Below, in pieces: positions 35,882 to 49,130 of a DNA stretch of 64,000 nt. How positions within the stretch are numbered: the stretch's first letter is position 1; every line of letters begins with the position of its first letter. This DNA comes from Trifolium pratense (Eukaryota > Streptophyta > Magnoliopsida > Fabales > Fabaceae). The notes under the pieces were generated by a model. That model saw only the letters and a program-made list of their open reading frames with translations. It had not been told where the DNA came from and did not search any database. The stretch lies in contig NC_060064.1 in the NCBI RefSeq assembly GCF_020283565.1, positions 27,548,337-27,612,336 of the forward strand, written 5' to 3'. The translations under genes and the position numbers were made by a program.

Positions 35882-37630
35882 GTAGTTTAAAGGAATGAGT
35901 AAATATATCCATTTGCTTCATGCATTGTTGGAAATACAAGAGAATAGTAATTGGAAAATTGGTGATGGCACAACTATCAACTTCTGGTCGGACAAATGGC
36001 TCCAAAATCGTATCTCTGATGTGTTGAATCTCGATAGTTCTATCGTTTCAAGACTCACATCCACTGTGGCTGATTATATTAGAGATGGTACATGGCATTT
36101 TCCGGCTATTATGCAACAAAAAATTCCTCACATGTGTGACATCAAAAATATGATCATCCCCACTAGCTCAGCTATTGACACTAGAGTTTGGGATCACTCA
36201 AAATCTGGAAAACTTGATTTTAAAGATGCTTATACTAGCAGATTAACCTCCTTCAACAGGGTTTCATGGGGAAAATTCATTTGGTCACATTGCATCCCCC
36301 CTGCCAAGTCATTCATTATATGGAGAATTTTTCATAATGTAGTGGCCACAGATGATAATTTGAGGAAGGGAGGTTTGATTATGGTTTCTTGTTGTTCTTT
36401 GTGTGGAAAACAATATGAATCTGTTAACCATCTTTTCTTTCAGTGTGATTTTGCAGGTACTTTATGGAATTGGTTTACTAATGTTTTGCAGGTGCAACCA
36501 AATATCAGCTCGATTAGTGAGCTTCTCAACATCTTCAACCAAAATTGGAGTAAACAAATCAAAGATCTTATCCTTTCTTTTATCACTAACATTCGTTGGA
36601 TTATTTGGAAATGTAGAAATCGTATTAGATTTGAAGACAAAGTTATCCCCATGCAACAAGTGGTTAACATCGTTAAAGGTGAAGTAGCGTTGTCAGCAAA
36701 TCATTCCAAAGGGAGCATGTATTCATCAATTCGCGAGTTTCAAATTCTCAAGGCTTTAGACGTTAAATGTCATCCCCCTTCAGCTCCTAAGATAATTCAA
36801 GTCAATTGGTCTTGCCCTCCTTTATCATGGGTGAAATGCAACACTGACTGATGGAGCTTCTCGAGGTTGTCCTGGGGCTTCTACTTGTGGGGGAATATTC
36901 AGAGATCATGGTGGAAGCTTTCTTAGAGGTTTTTTTTAGAGTCTTTGGGAATTTCTGATGCATTTCAAGCAGATGTGAAAGGTGCTATGCGTGCTATAGA
37001 ATTTACTGCTGTCAAGGGATGGACAAACTTTTGGCTAGAATGTGACTCTTCTCTGACTATCCAAGCTTTTAGTAGTCCTTCTTTGGTTCCATGGAGGTTA
37101 CAAAACCGTTGGTCTAATTGCCTTGATATTATTCGAGGATTTCACTTTCGAGTCACTCATATTTTTCGAGAAGGCAACAGTTGTGCGGACAAATTGGCTA
37201 ATCATGGCTTTCAAATCACTGGTGTGGTGGGATTATGTTCCTAATTTTATCTCTAATGATTTTGCCCGCAACAAGAACAATCAACCTTTCTTCCGTTTTT
37301 GTTGATACCACTTTTGGTATTGTCTATTTGTGTCCTTTGGCATTGACTTTCTCTCATCTTGTCATTTTCCTCTGCACTCTTTTTTTCCTTTTGAGGTTTT
37401 ATCCTTTTGGGGTTTTCCTGGTAGGGTTTTTAATGAGGCAGATGTTGTCGATGTTTTGTATTGTATCCTTGGGTTTTGGTCTAGTGCCCCCAAGTCTCTT
37501 TATGCTTATTTATTTAATAATATTTATTTGGGTGCTGCAAATGATAGGTAGTGGTTATGGGGTACCAACATAGTTGAGATGTCATATTCACTATGTGATG
37601 CCTTTGCACTCTAATTTTAGTCTAAAAAAA
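35882..37630 (+). mobile_element. 5'-truncated LINE with zf-RVT and RNase H remnants
   Basis: The fragment starts inside the reverse-transcriptase polyprotein and ends in the typical LINE 3' region (ttttaatgaggcagatgt, tgtatccttggg) and an A-rich tail at about 37622-37630. No upstream endonuclease or RT core is present. It is inserted between the solo-LTR/MITE cluster and the eIF4G gene. Confidence 0.8.
35895..37244 (+). pseudogene. LINE polyprotein C-terminus (zf-RVT + RNase H), frameshifted
   Basis: The 35895-36851 frame (318 aa) begins near WKIGDGTTINFWSDKW. It contains the reverse-transcriptase zinc-binding region (SWGKFIWSHCIPPAKSF...CSLCG...ESVNHLFFQC) and stops after VKCNTD. A 4-nt duplication (GACT) at about 36843-36850 creates the TGA: the next frame continues GASRGCPGASTCGGIFRDHGG, the RNase H start. 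A further shift lies near 36930. The last frame (36945-37244) holds the RNase H block with LECDSS and HIFREGNSCADKLAN. The polyprotein is inactivated. Confidence 0.85.
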
Positions 37631-38009
37631 AATCTTGATGTTAATGTTAATATCTGAATAAAACTGTTAATCTGAATCATTTGCTGCTTCAGAGATATTT
37701 GAATTAAAAAAAATAATGCTAATTTGTACAAAAACCATATTGATGCTAGTATTGATCCTCTAATGTTCAATGAAGTTTAATTAGTTGTGTATAGTGGAAT
37801 GAATAACATATTTTCTGGCATGAAATGTCACATGCTAAACAATTATGCCCTTTTTATGTCGCCATATACCTTATCTGGATTATAAGTTCCTTATTTAAAA
37901 AATAAAATAAAATTGCCAGAGTGTTATGTTGACCACCATCACAAGTGATATAATTTTAACGATTGTCAACAATAATTTTTAAAAGTAATAAATAACGGCT
38001 CATAATTTT
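37631..38009. other. AT-rich spacer
   Basis: I see nothing recognisable between the LINE tail and the next LINE-like 3' end. Confidence 0.4.
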
Positions 38010-38290
38010 TACAGTTTTTTTTACTAAAAAAATATGGATTCATTCATTCAAATTGAAAGTACATCTGATCATTACAAAATTAAGTTTGCTAAAAACTGAA
38101 AAAGGTGAATCTACAAACAATCTTGCAGCATCTAGGTTAATAGCATACAACGACATCATGAAAGTACCTACAAATATGATAAAATAAAAGTAACTGAAAT
38201 CTTCATACTCCCGGATTTGCGACGTTGATGTCCAAGTCTTCATCAGATCTGTAATGAGTTGAGGTAGATATGTCAATTTGAATCAACGAA
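38010..38290 (-). mobile_element. Second LINE-like 3' end fragment
   Basis: On the minus strand it ends AATGAATGAATCCATATTTTTTTAG followed by an A-run near 38018-38025, the usual form of a non-LTR retrotransposon 3' terminus. The 78-codon frame here (minus) has no catalytic domain. Confidence 0.4.
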
Positions 38291-39403
38291 ATACCGTACT
38301 AAAATGAACCACCAACAAACGCCGCACAAGACGACGCCAAACACAACACCGCACAAGACGACGACAAACTTAAAAAACAAGAAGCAAATCTGTGTGGATA
38401 ATCACTTATTTAAATGAAAAGAAAAGAAAAAATAATTCAGATGAGTGATTTTGGATCAAAAATTGATCCTAAAACCACTCCTCCTTGATGGATGAACAAA
38501 AGAGAAAACTAGGGTTGGAGATGAGGGGGTGGTGGCTCTGAGAAGAAGAGAGGATATGAAGATATTATTAAATCATAACTTTTACAGTTAAAACTGATAT
38601 AATTTGCGTCAATTCAATGAATTGCATTTGTATTTTTTGTTGTTTTAATTAAGCTGGTAACAATTACTACTCCGTCGCAAAAGTGAATGTATCTGGTCAA
38701 TCATAAAAATTATACTTCCAAACAACAACATATGTTATCATTTAAATTTTAAATATTTTTTAAATATATTAGTCCATATGAAGTGGTCCATGTTAGAAAT
38801 TTTCCAACAAAATTATACCGTGTCTGGTCAAAAAGCTAACTCCAGCTCTAACACTATCTCCTATTAGTTTGAATTTTCATGGATTTCACTAAATTTATGT
38901 GGAGTTTGAATGATTTAGTGAGACTTATTTTTAAAATAGTAAGATTCATTTGAATTTTAAACTAATAAAAATGGAGTTTTGAAGACATTAAAAATAGGAA
39001 AATGTCGATTGTTAGAAAACAACCAGCATACAAAATGCAAGAGCATAATTTTAAAGTCATGTACCATTATGTTTCACTACATGACTCCAATCACCACACA
39101 TCTTTTGTATACGAGGTTGCTGCAAATCAATAAGTCATAATATTTTCATTGACAGAGATGAATGATACAATACTTGTTTTAAGAAAATTAAACCCCTCAT
39201 GACAAACATTATATATCTCAGCCTTAAATTTCTGATGCTTAAATGTGCCTTTCAATTTTCATAACTGCAGTGAAGATATTATTTAGACAGAAATCCAAGG
39301 ATAAAATTCTCCCAACCACTACTCCCACAAAGGAAAGTATTTTTGCAAGTTCAAGTATTCTAAAAGCACGAAGACAAGAACAAAATTTGACCATTTCTAT
39401 CCC
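38291..39403. other. Spacer and 3' untranslated region of eIF4G
   Basis: 38291-38570 holds short degenerate acgacg/caccaccaac repeats of unknown origin. From about 39100 to 39403 the sequence is probably the eIF4G 3' untranslated region, since the gene ends at 39404 on the minus strand. Confidence 0.4.
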
Positions 39404-42400
39404 CTAAAGGAATTTTTCTAGCTTCCGGGATTTAATAGGTTCTGGCGGACGGAAGGTCTTCAATTGCAAGTTGGAGCTTGTCTGGATCTCATTCAAGAAA
39501 GCATCACCCTTCTCTGTTTGTATCACTTCCAAGGTACTTCCGAGAATGTCAGCTGCAAGTCCAAATTGTAAGCGGCTACTTGATTCCTCTCCGCCATCAC
39601 GTATTAACAGCCCAATCTCTTTCAAAGAGGCTACATGCTCTGTTATAGCTTTGGCAAAAATGCGACCAAGATACTCCGGTGCTCTTGGGGCATCCGTAAC
39701 AAAATCTTCCAAAGTACTTAGAACAGATTCCAACCTAGCCAATAAAAACAGGTATAAGCAATAAATTATTTTTTGTTAAATCACAAGACAGATTACCACT
39801 ACTAGTCAGGCATGTTATCAAATAAATTATACCCTTTAATGAGCTGGGGTTGACTTAAGGTACCGTCATGAGATTTCACAAGGTCGATCAGCAGTTTGGC
39901 CAAAAGATCTCTCTCTGTGTCCTTTCTCTCAAATGAATCTGTGACCCAATGATAAACCATGGAAGGATGAAAGCTTGGAGAGTTCAGATCTTTGACGCAC
40001 AAAACAACTTCGTTTACATCTCTAGCACTGAAATGCATAACTTATAGTCAGATCACTATATGAAAAGACAACTGGAAAATAAATCATCACAGTAAAACAG
40101 TATACAAATTAGTAAACAAGTGCGTGTGAAATGTATAGTAAGTTTAATTTAAATTGGCTACTGTGACAATAGCTAATAGCATGTCATTGAATAGAAATAA
40201 AGTAGGGAGAAACTTAACACCAATGGTTTTGCCATTTTCATTTTCAACATTGTTGATAAAGTAATGCAGGGATGTTACTCTCTTCATATGCCTTTCTAAA
40301 ACAACAGGGTTCCAAAGAGGTATTGACAGGAATCCAAATTAACAGAGAACAGAAATTAGTATTATTGATTGAAAAAAATTTAACTCATGAAACAAATATT
40401 GGGGAATTGCTGTTGTGGCAATTAGTAGTATAGGCATTAATCCTTATATATACTAATATTAGACTCTTAATCTCATCAACTTATGAAACAAATCATGAAA
40501 TATGACGAAATATAGATACAAATCTTGAGGTACAACCTAAGTTCCCTAAATTACTCTAAGATACAATTTACATATTATAACATATTTTTCATATACTGTA
40601 ACAAGATGAATGCTATAACCCAGGGTATTGACCACACTGCTGAGCATTCCATGACAATGACATATATGGATAACCCACTGAACCAAAAGAAAACAGCAAT
40701 GCATAAGTTGTGAACCATGCATCTAGGCAATAAGATACACTATTATTTGTTTTCAACGGGAAACGCAGAAAGAACAGTTTACAATCCCATTCTTTTCAAC
40801 TTTACATCAAACATTAATTTTTAACCAACTCATGCATGAAATGTTATAAAATATCAACTCGTATACAATGTAATAGTACATTTATGTAGTTATATGCATT
40901 ACATTTTTTTTTTTGAACGTCAGTTTTATGTAGTTAATATTTCTACACTAGCCTGTAAATTAAGTTTAAGCACGTCATTTTCTTTGTTTATAAATAATAT
41001 AAATATGGCAATTACAACCCATTCAAGACTAGTTAGATATGCTTCAGAGCAATATATTCAGGGAAGAAATACAGAGGACACAATAGAGTATGAACGTAAA
41101 CCATAAAATCCTATCTCATGGGAATAATATGCTCTACTAACAAAAGCGTATGTGTTGAAGTAAGAAGAAACAAAAGATTTACCATGATGAATCTAGATAT
41201 GTTCAGCATAACGAGGATTATACTTATAAGAAAATGAAAAATCGCCAACTAGAAAATACGCTTCTCGAAAAACATAATTGGCACAAGCTTAAACAAAGGG
41301 AATAGAAACCATGTGAAGAGTGTGTGGTACCTATAGTATTCTTTAATTGCTGCCATGGACATCTTCTGTAGTTTCTCTTCTGACAAACCCTTTTCAAAAG
41401 AGGTATTCTGGGAGAGTGCAGTCTCTTGTGCTCGGGCAGGAGGTGGATTTACAACAGGTCTATCAAGAAACCTATCTGCACTTCCCAAATCCCTATTACT
41501 GTAATTCACACTATGCTCTGGAGCACTTGATTGATCATAAGCAGTTGGACCAGCAAATCTATTCGGAACATATCTTGGTGTGAGGTCCTCCCTAGGGCTG
41601 TATGAAGCGCGCTCTGATAAATTACTGTAACCATTAGGACCACCGAAACTGGAAACGGCAGCTGGACCTCTGCTAGACATTCCTCTAGCAAGACCACCTT
41701 GGGGTCCCAAGGTTATTGACTCATCACCTGAAGATCTTTGAAGCAAGGGAATAGATAGCGGCCTAGCCTCATAAGATTGCCTTTCATACCCACGAACATC
41801 CTGAGAACCATACCCACGCATTTGATTAGGCAATCCACCCATCTGAGCATTAGAAGGGGATAACATAGATGAACCTCTTGAACCAAAATCCGTAGGGGTG
41901 GTCCTTCTTGGTGTACTAATACCCATACCACGACCCAGCCTACCAGCTTGGGATTGCCTCTCTTGGGAAGCATCCCGGTGCACCTCTTCAATCTTTTTTG
42001 GCCCCTCAACTTTTCTCCTTTGTTGCCATCTATTCTTTCTCAAATCAATGGTATCCTTTAACATGAACCTCACTCTAGAAGACAAATTCATGTTGTTTGA
42101 TAATAATTTAATTCTTTCAAAATATACATCTATATGTTCCTTGGCTTTGGGGTGGTCAATCATCTCCCCAATAGTACTCATCAGTTTGCACAAAGCTTCG
42201 ATGTCTTCTTCATCCGGATTCTGACACTGACCAAGTAACTTTTTTATGCACTCGTGCATTATTCTCTCTGTCAGCATTTTCTTCTTATATAGTTCTCCAA
42301 TTAACCGGATATTACCCAACATTCGTCTTCTAGCCTTGGATCGTTTTGCTTCTCTTTCCTCATCAGACTGTTTCACCTCACCCTCATCAGCTTTATTAGC

Positions 42401-45400
42401 TTCTTCTTGCTCTCTCTCACCCCTCTCAAATTCTTCCTGGCACTTATTTAACAATAATCTCTTAAATGTTATCTTTTCATTGTCTTGACTGAGATCAGGC
42501 AACGCAGCTGCCAGATGAAAACAGAAATTGGCATACATTTCACAGAAAGTGGGTTCCATCAAGGCCTTCTCAAAGATTTGGGAGATGACACCAGTGAGAG
42601 TGACTACATTATCAATATTAACTGCTTTAACCTGCTCAAATAGCTTCTCAAAATTCTGGGGTGTTAACTTGTTCAATATACCTTTCAACTGCCTCTGCTT
42701 TGCCTGTTCCTCATCTGTCACCTTACCCACCTCATACTTCTTCTCAGCTTTGTGCATAGTCTGCAAAGGAGATTGAGAAGAAGGAGATGGCATTAAACCC
42801 CTCTGCTGCTGGAAGCTAGTAGCACGCTGCCACCTTTCGCCATCAGGGCTATTTCTTTGCATTCCTCCTTGATGTACCATTGATTGCATTGGCCCAGAAA
42901 GAATCCCTCCACCATACTGCACAGTTCCTTGTGGGCGTGGATTCCTTAAAACACCAGCATTGCCACCATGTGCAGGTCGGAATCCTGTATTACCTACATT
43001 ACCATTATCATAATGAAAAGCACCAGGAACTTTACTCCATTTATCATCCTCGATAACACCACTCCCACGACGATCTATCCGAGACATCCCACCTGACCTA
43101 TCTGTATTTCTTCCAGGAGAAGGATGTGTGTCGCGTACCATAACATGAGAACCAATATTCGAACCCATCAAAGCTTCAGCTATGTCTGCCGTGATTTCAA
43201 ACCCTTCGGGAAGCTCAGAGCACTGCTCTGCAAATTTTAAAAGGAAATCTCGAGAGTACTTTTTGCCAGTAACTTCACTTCCGTTGCTGTCCTGTTGAGT
43301 TTTATCTGATACTTCTAGCTTAGGTGTGGACATATCGGCGGCATCCTCCCAGTCCTCAAGTTCAGCCTTACTCTGCCCACATTGTTCATTTGCAACTGCA
43401 GCTGGCTGAGCAGCATCCATAGGCAGCTGCTTCAAATTTCCAGAAGTCTCTGAACTTGCAACAACTTCTTTCTTTTCCTCAGGTCCCTTATACGCGTTAT
43501 ACAGATCAGCAGTAGACCCAGAAGCATCTGCTTTCTGAAGAAATTCCTTTAGTTTCTTCTTCCCCTTTGATGTACCTTTCACCTTACTTGCCTCTAAAAT
43601 TGGCCTGTCCATAGTAACAGATGCTGCTGGAAGAGACACTGCGCCAGTGCCAGATTCCTCCGAACTATCTTTGCAATGTTTTAAATTTGTTTCGAGATGG
43701 CCAGAAGATTGATGATCTGATGTGCCAGAATTTGTAGAAGTGACTTCATTACCCACTACACCGTCGTTGCTGCTTAAAGACGCGTCTTTAGAATTCAGTG
43801 CAGAAGTAGACATGCCTAAATTATCAGCCATCCTATCACGGTCTATGCTGCAACTTGCAGATTCAATTTCATCCTGTACTTGCAGCCCAGTCTGCAAAGT
43901 TACAACCCCAGTGTTTATCTCTGAAGCACCTTTTTTGAGGTGGCTAAATTCTCCGCCGTCACCATTGACATTTTTACTTATCTGCGGAGTTGAAATTTTA
44001 ATTTTATCACCGACTAATTCGTTCTGCCTCAGCTGTTTATCCTCTCGGGAGAATACATCTAGCTCATCACTCTTATGATTGTTCAAACTATCCACAGCTT
44101 GAGTAACAGGTCCTTCCGCTGAAGCACTAGCAGACACCTTTGTAGAACCAGTGGTCTTCTCTTCAACAGAAGAAGGTATGCTCTCACTGGTAGCTGAAAC
44201 TGTGCCAGAAGCTATTGCTAATAGATCTTCATTGGCAGTTGCTGCAGAATAGGGTGTTTTAGTTCCTACAGTTTCAGAAACTACACAATCAGAGATACCA
44301 CCATCATCAGCTAGGGAAGGTTCATTACCCACAGCAGAAGATTGTACATCCACCTGTGAGGGAAAAAAAACAAAACGGACATTTACATGACTTGAAACAT
44401 ACTGATATCGTTTTAGAAAAAGGGTTTTTGAATAACTATCACTCTTGTACCTGATGTTGCAATTGGGCTTTCTTCTGCAGTCTCTTCTGATTATCCTTCA
44501 AAGAATTTGATCTACTAAGAGATTCCTTGTTTCTGCCTTCATTAAGAGCACAAACAGAATTCTCACTAAAAGCAGTTGAAGAAGGCAACAAGGAAGCTGA
44601 TGTAAGCTTCTCAGCAGAAACAGATGCAGCAGTAGATTGTTGGGAAGAGATTTCAGAACAAGTTTCAGGTCCTTTTGGAGGCACCAAAGAGTAAACATCA
44701 CTAGATGTTACTGAGGAAATAGGAGATCCACCCTTTTGAGAATTACTGGAATTGGCAAATGAGGAGTCCATAGATCCAGATCCACCACATGGCTTTATAG
44801 ATACAGAAGATACTCCTAAAGGAGTTGATGAAATTGCATTAGGCATATCATGGGAAAATTCTTGATTACGTTGTTCAACATTGCCAGGAATAGAAGTGAC
44901 AATTTTATTGCCAGGCAGGGTATTATGCGATGATAATTGTGGACCATGGCTCACAGCATAATTAATTCTTGGTGGCTGAGCGTTAGCATGAGAAGCAGCA
45001 AATGGCTTGACAGATGGAGATTGAGAAGGCTTGCTAGAATGAGACCTAGAACCTGATGACCCACCATCATCTGCCCTTTTATCAAGTCTAAGCTCTTCGT
45101 GGGTATCAGGGTGAGTTATTTTCACCGGGGTAGTTTTACGAGGCCCAGCAAATTTTCCTCCTTGCTGTGGGGAAAATTGTGGGTTAATGCCCATACCCAT
45201 GTTGCCAAACTGATGGGGAAATTGATGACCAATTTGAGGAATGTAACCTATATTTTGGCCTTGATGTTGATGCATGATTCCTTGAGGATGGATAGGATGA
45301 GGTTGAAGACCTGAAACAAATACCTGTTGTTGCACTTGTGCAGCGTTTCCAATTTGAAAAGGCATTGGTAAAGGCATCTGAAGAGGTGCTGTTGACATAC

Positions 45401-47753
45401 CATGAGATTGAATTTGTGGATTAGCAGCACCGAAGTGCATGGGTGCTTGTGACTGGTGATATGGCATTGACATTCCAGTTAGAGGAACAACAGAATGATT
45501 CTGCATAAGGCTTGGTGGGGGTAAAGGTGACACCTGGGTATCCTTTTTTGCCCTTGTACCAATATGAGTTTCTCCAACCTTAGATTGGTCGGCGACACCT
45601 GTATCATTTTTCACTGGCAGCTGCTTTGGAACAGTAGGTGTTGGAACAGAAGGCACAGGCCTTAGAGAATCATGACGAGCCTGAAAGTTATGAAATTAGA
45701 CACGATATAGAAACTTGCATTGTTATGAAAAAAAAAATATTACATAAACTTAACAAGACTAATAAAAATATATAGATTTACACCTTTGTCAGCTTCTATT
45801 ACAGAAAAAGGATATCCTACTCCTAAGTTGTGTCAGAATCAGTGACCACCAATTGCATCCTCTTTCCTTCTAAAGGATATGGCAGTGGTGGGAGATCTAT
45901 ATTCTAAACTGTCGTATAAAATATAAATAACAAGGAGATGAAAGGGGGGGGGGGGGGGGGGGGGGGGAAATAGAATAAATAGCACACCTGATCACGATTT
46001 TGCTCATCTATATTAGGAGGAGCCGAGCTTGTGCGAGCAGGAATCTGAATATATTATAACAGAACATGATTACTCCCCCTAAATCCAGGCATTATGTAAT
46101 ACAAAAATTCAGTTGTATGTTAAGTAACTTGCAGATGAGATACTTACCGTCATCACATTCACAATGCCAGGACTAATAGATCCAAATTGGAAAGGGAATG
46201 CTTTGGATGCATCTCCTGGGGAAGATAGCAACATTCAGATCATTCTCACAAGTAATAAGAAAACGTTATATTTCAACTATGGTCCTATACAAGAATTAGG
46301 AAACAAAAAACCATATTCCACACCTTATGTGCTAAATAAAAACCTAAATGAGTAGTAATAACATACCCTTAGCAGGGGTTTTAGGTGCTGCTGAATCAGA
46401 ACTCACGGGGGGAGGTTGAGAAATAGGAGCTTTAGGAACAGCTCTGGTGATCCTCTGTGCAGCTGATGATTCGGATGTCTTGGCAGTTGCATTTGTAACT
46501 GATGCATCAAACCCTCCTATGAAACAACATAGATGAGTCTCGTCCACAAAAGACAATCACATTTTACCAAACACTAAATTTTCATATATAAAAACCAACA
46601 GGTTCTTCCATTATAAAATGGAATGCAAGTAATTTTCACATAACCAAGGTCTAAGCTTACCATGAAATTGCGGCTGTACATGGGAATGGGAACCATTCGG
46701 TGTTGCTCGGACTGCAGAAGCATAATTAGACTCGGCTGAATTCAGCTGGGTAGGGTTTACCCTAGATGGTCCACCTTGTGCATGATTATTAGACTTCTTG
46801 TTAAAACTAACAAAAGCAACAATCAATATCAATAAAAATGGAGGAAAAAAGAAAACTTATAATCTATATCCATATATAAAGGGTGGAAAAAAGAAAACTT
46901 ATAATCTATACCTATATATAAAGGGGATACCGAATTTTGGTTTTGTTTTTTTCTTCCAATTTTATCCCTCATTACTCAATCAAATAACTGAATTTATATA
47001 TACCTATATAGAGTATAACTTCCATGACTTCAATGTAAAGTTTTACGCTTCAGCATATCACAACCAATCTTGTGTGTTACTTAATAAATAGTTATTATAA
47101 AAGTCAAAAGTTTCTAATGATCTAAATCCTACCTCTTTACCTATATATCAAAGGGATACCAAACTTTGGTTAATAGTTTTTCTTCCAAATTCATCCTTCA
47201 TTTAAACTATTTTATCTATAGTTTTATCTTGTTTTATCCAAATAAATCACTAAATTTCTTTTTTTAACAAATAAGTAATATTTAAAAGAATAACTGCATA
47301 ATATTTTGGTTCACGTCCCTATAAAAAATTACGTTTTAATCCTCCAAAAAATTTCAATTTGTTTTCAGTCCCTAAGGGACAAAAAATCGCATCTTTTCAA
47401 CCTCCAAAAATGCACTAATTTTTTCCAGTAAGAAAACCAAAATTCACTGGTTTTTTTTTTTTTTTGATAAAAACATGTACTATTTTTTATAACACCACCT
47501 CACTCTAAAAACATAAAAAAACATGAATTTACCACCTCCCTCTGAAAACAACAAAAACATGAATTTGAAAACCCTAAGAAACTAACCTCCGAGAAGAGTT
47601 AAGTGAGGGTGAAGGCGCGGCGGCGCCGGTGCCGGCCTTAACGTATGTACCACCACCGGTGTTACCTCGCTGCTGATTGAAGCTGGTTGATCGACCGGTT
47701 CGTCGGTACGCGGTGTCGCTCTTATCGGACTTTGATTGATTATTGAAGGACAT
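39404..47753 (-). CDS. EIF4G: Eukaryotic translation initiation factor 4G
   Basis: Nine coding exons in consistent phase: 47587-47753, 46661-46806, 46367-46516, 46148-46215, 45988-46044, 44451-45680, 41331-44353, 39833-40027 and 39404-39734, giving 1788 aa (Arabidopsis eIF4G is about 1730). The protein starts MSFNNQSKSDK, and a Gln/Pro/Ser-rich N-terminal half follows. The eIF4E-binding site is KKYSRDFLLKF (Tyr at ~972, YxxxxLL). The MIF4G domain (eIF4A/eIF3 contact) spans ~1163-1380, from GILNKLTPQNF to RFMLKDTIDLRKNRW. The C-terminal MA3 domain lies at ~1605-1788, with ARDVNEVVLCVKDL and LGRIFAKAI. eIF4G scaffolds eIF4E, eIF4A and PABP to recruit ribosomes to capped mRNA. Everything expected is present and open. 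A segment of exon 7 is duplicated in inverted orientation at 62731-64000. Confidence 0.95.
45944..45967 (+). repeat. G24 homopolymer (C24 in eIF4G sense) in intron 5
   Basis: An uninterrupted run of 24 G on the plus strand begins about 20 nt after the exon 5 donor in the gene's sense direction. It could form G-quadruplex or i-motif structure. Its length may vary or be an assembly artefact. Confidence 0.85.
46860..47205. repeat. Helitron-terminus-like repeats in eIF4G intron 1
   Basis: Three related words occur in intron 1: atctatatccatatataaag (~46862), atctatacctatatataaag (~46902) and tttacctatatatcaaaggg (~47135). The last two continue into GGATACC(G/A)AA(T/C)TTTGGTT and then TTTCTTCCAA. 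TCTATAC(T)ATATATAAAG starts are typical of plant Helitron 5' ends. No 3' CTRR hairpin end was identified. Confidence 0.4.
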
Positions 47754-48230
47754 AAATCCAAATCCTTAATTCCTCAATAAACAAAAGTTGAGTAACAAAA
47801 GAAAAATAAAAATAAAGGAAAAAAAAAAAGAGGGGTTTTTCCCCCTCAATTTTCCCTGCAATAAAACAAGTAGATCCACATCATGATCATCACTATAAGT
47901 CTATAATAACCATACGAAATTCAAATTCAAATTCAAATTCAAAACAGAGCCATTGATCAAAATTCACCGATACATGTGACGAATTTCAAAATACAGATTG
48001 ATAACAATAAATGAGTAGCGTGAATAAAGTGAAGTATTGGGGAAGAGAGTGAAGCGAGGAACTGAAGAGTGTGAAATTAGGGTTTATAGTTATTGGTTTT
48101 AGAGAGAGAGAGAGAGAGTACCTGAGACGACAGCAGAGAGAACGAAGGATAGATTTTTTGGAAAAGAGAGAGAAAAGTGAGAAAGTGTTTGGTGAGAGAA
48201 GAAGAGGAGGTTTTAACAAAAATTAAAATT
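47754..48230 (-). promoter_or_regulatory. eIF4G 5' leader with probable leader intron and CT microsatellite
   Basis: Upstream of the ATG, an acceptor-like TGCAG|GGAAA at about 47855 and a donor-like CTCAG|GTACTC at 48120-48122 (minus strand) bracket a probable 5'-leader intron. A (GA)n run at about 48101-48119 is (CT)n in gene sense, just inside the intron. Leader introns and CT runs are common in plant housekeeping genes. The transcription start was not located. Confidence 0.55.
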
Positions 48231-49130
48231 AAATTATGATTTAATTATTTCTAAAATTGAGATTTAATTATTTATTTTTTTATGTTTTTTTTGTTTCTAT
48301 AACAAATTTTTATCTCAAACGGTTTAAAATAACAAATTTTGTCCTCAATACAAAATGTTTAAAATAACTACTTTTGTTTTTCATCAAATTTCTATAAGAT
48401 AAAGAATTATTCATTATCTTAAGGAAATTCGTGAGTTTTTACTGCCTTCTGTTCGACCTTCATATGAATTTATGTTCAAATTGATACCTAAATAACCCTA
48501 ATCGAGTTAGCTTTCCACAAAATCAAACCTCATTAAATTTAAAGATGCGGAGAGAGATTAATTACCGTTTGAGTGAAGGTCTGTCCAATTACTAATTCTG
48601 CAAAAAACTACTTTTGACCTTCAAATTCAACATCGTTTATCGAACCAATCGTAACTCCAAATTCGAAGAAATTGAAATTTCAACAAGGTTAATTTCGTTA
48701 GCTTTTCAGACATGTAAATACTATTAAAAAATGAGCTACAAGGTGAGAGACATGACGAAAATACCAGTAGTAGTTCCATACGATGATTAACTCGGACATA
48801 CCTTCACTAAAACGGTAATTATTCTCTCTCTGTAACTCCAAATTTAGTGGAGTTTGATTCTGTGTAAAACTAACTCGATTGCGGTCATTTCGGTACCAGT
48901 TTGGTGAATTATTGATCTAAATTGAGTTCTGTGCGAAGCTTTGAACTTGAGGCTCACAAGCAGATTTTGTGCAGAATTTTGGTGGGGGCAAAATCCAAAA
49001 AATTATAAAATAGGGGGTAAAATTCCGGATTTTAAAATAGGGGGAGTAAAATTCCAATTTTTCAAAATAGGGGGTAAAACTGCATTTAAGCTTTAATTCT
49101 AAAGTGAAAAAATTAACGGAAAATAACTAA
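48231..49130. other. Spacer with a decayed Mutator-like arm
   Basis: No gene is supported. 48985-49105 carries repeated aaaatagggggtaaaattcc words and ends GCATTTAAGCTTTAAT, resembling one arm of the GGCTTTAATG Mutator-like family seen at 24185. No matching left arm was found. Confidence 0.4.

Noticed and set aside
35895..36851. 318-aa frame as a host gene
   Set aside because: It contains the zf-RVT region of a LINE polyprotein and is cut by a 4-nt duplication before RNase H, so it is transposon-derived and broken.
41347..44078. Several plus-strand frames of 80-118 aa across the eIF4G region
   Set aside because: They are antisense shadows of eIF4G exon 7. The same shadows recur on the minus strand of the 62.7-64 kb copy.
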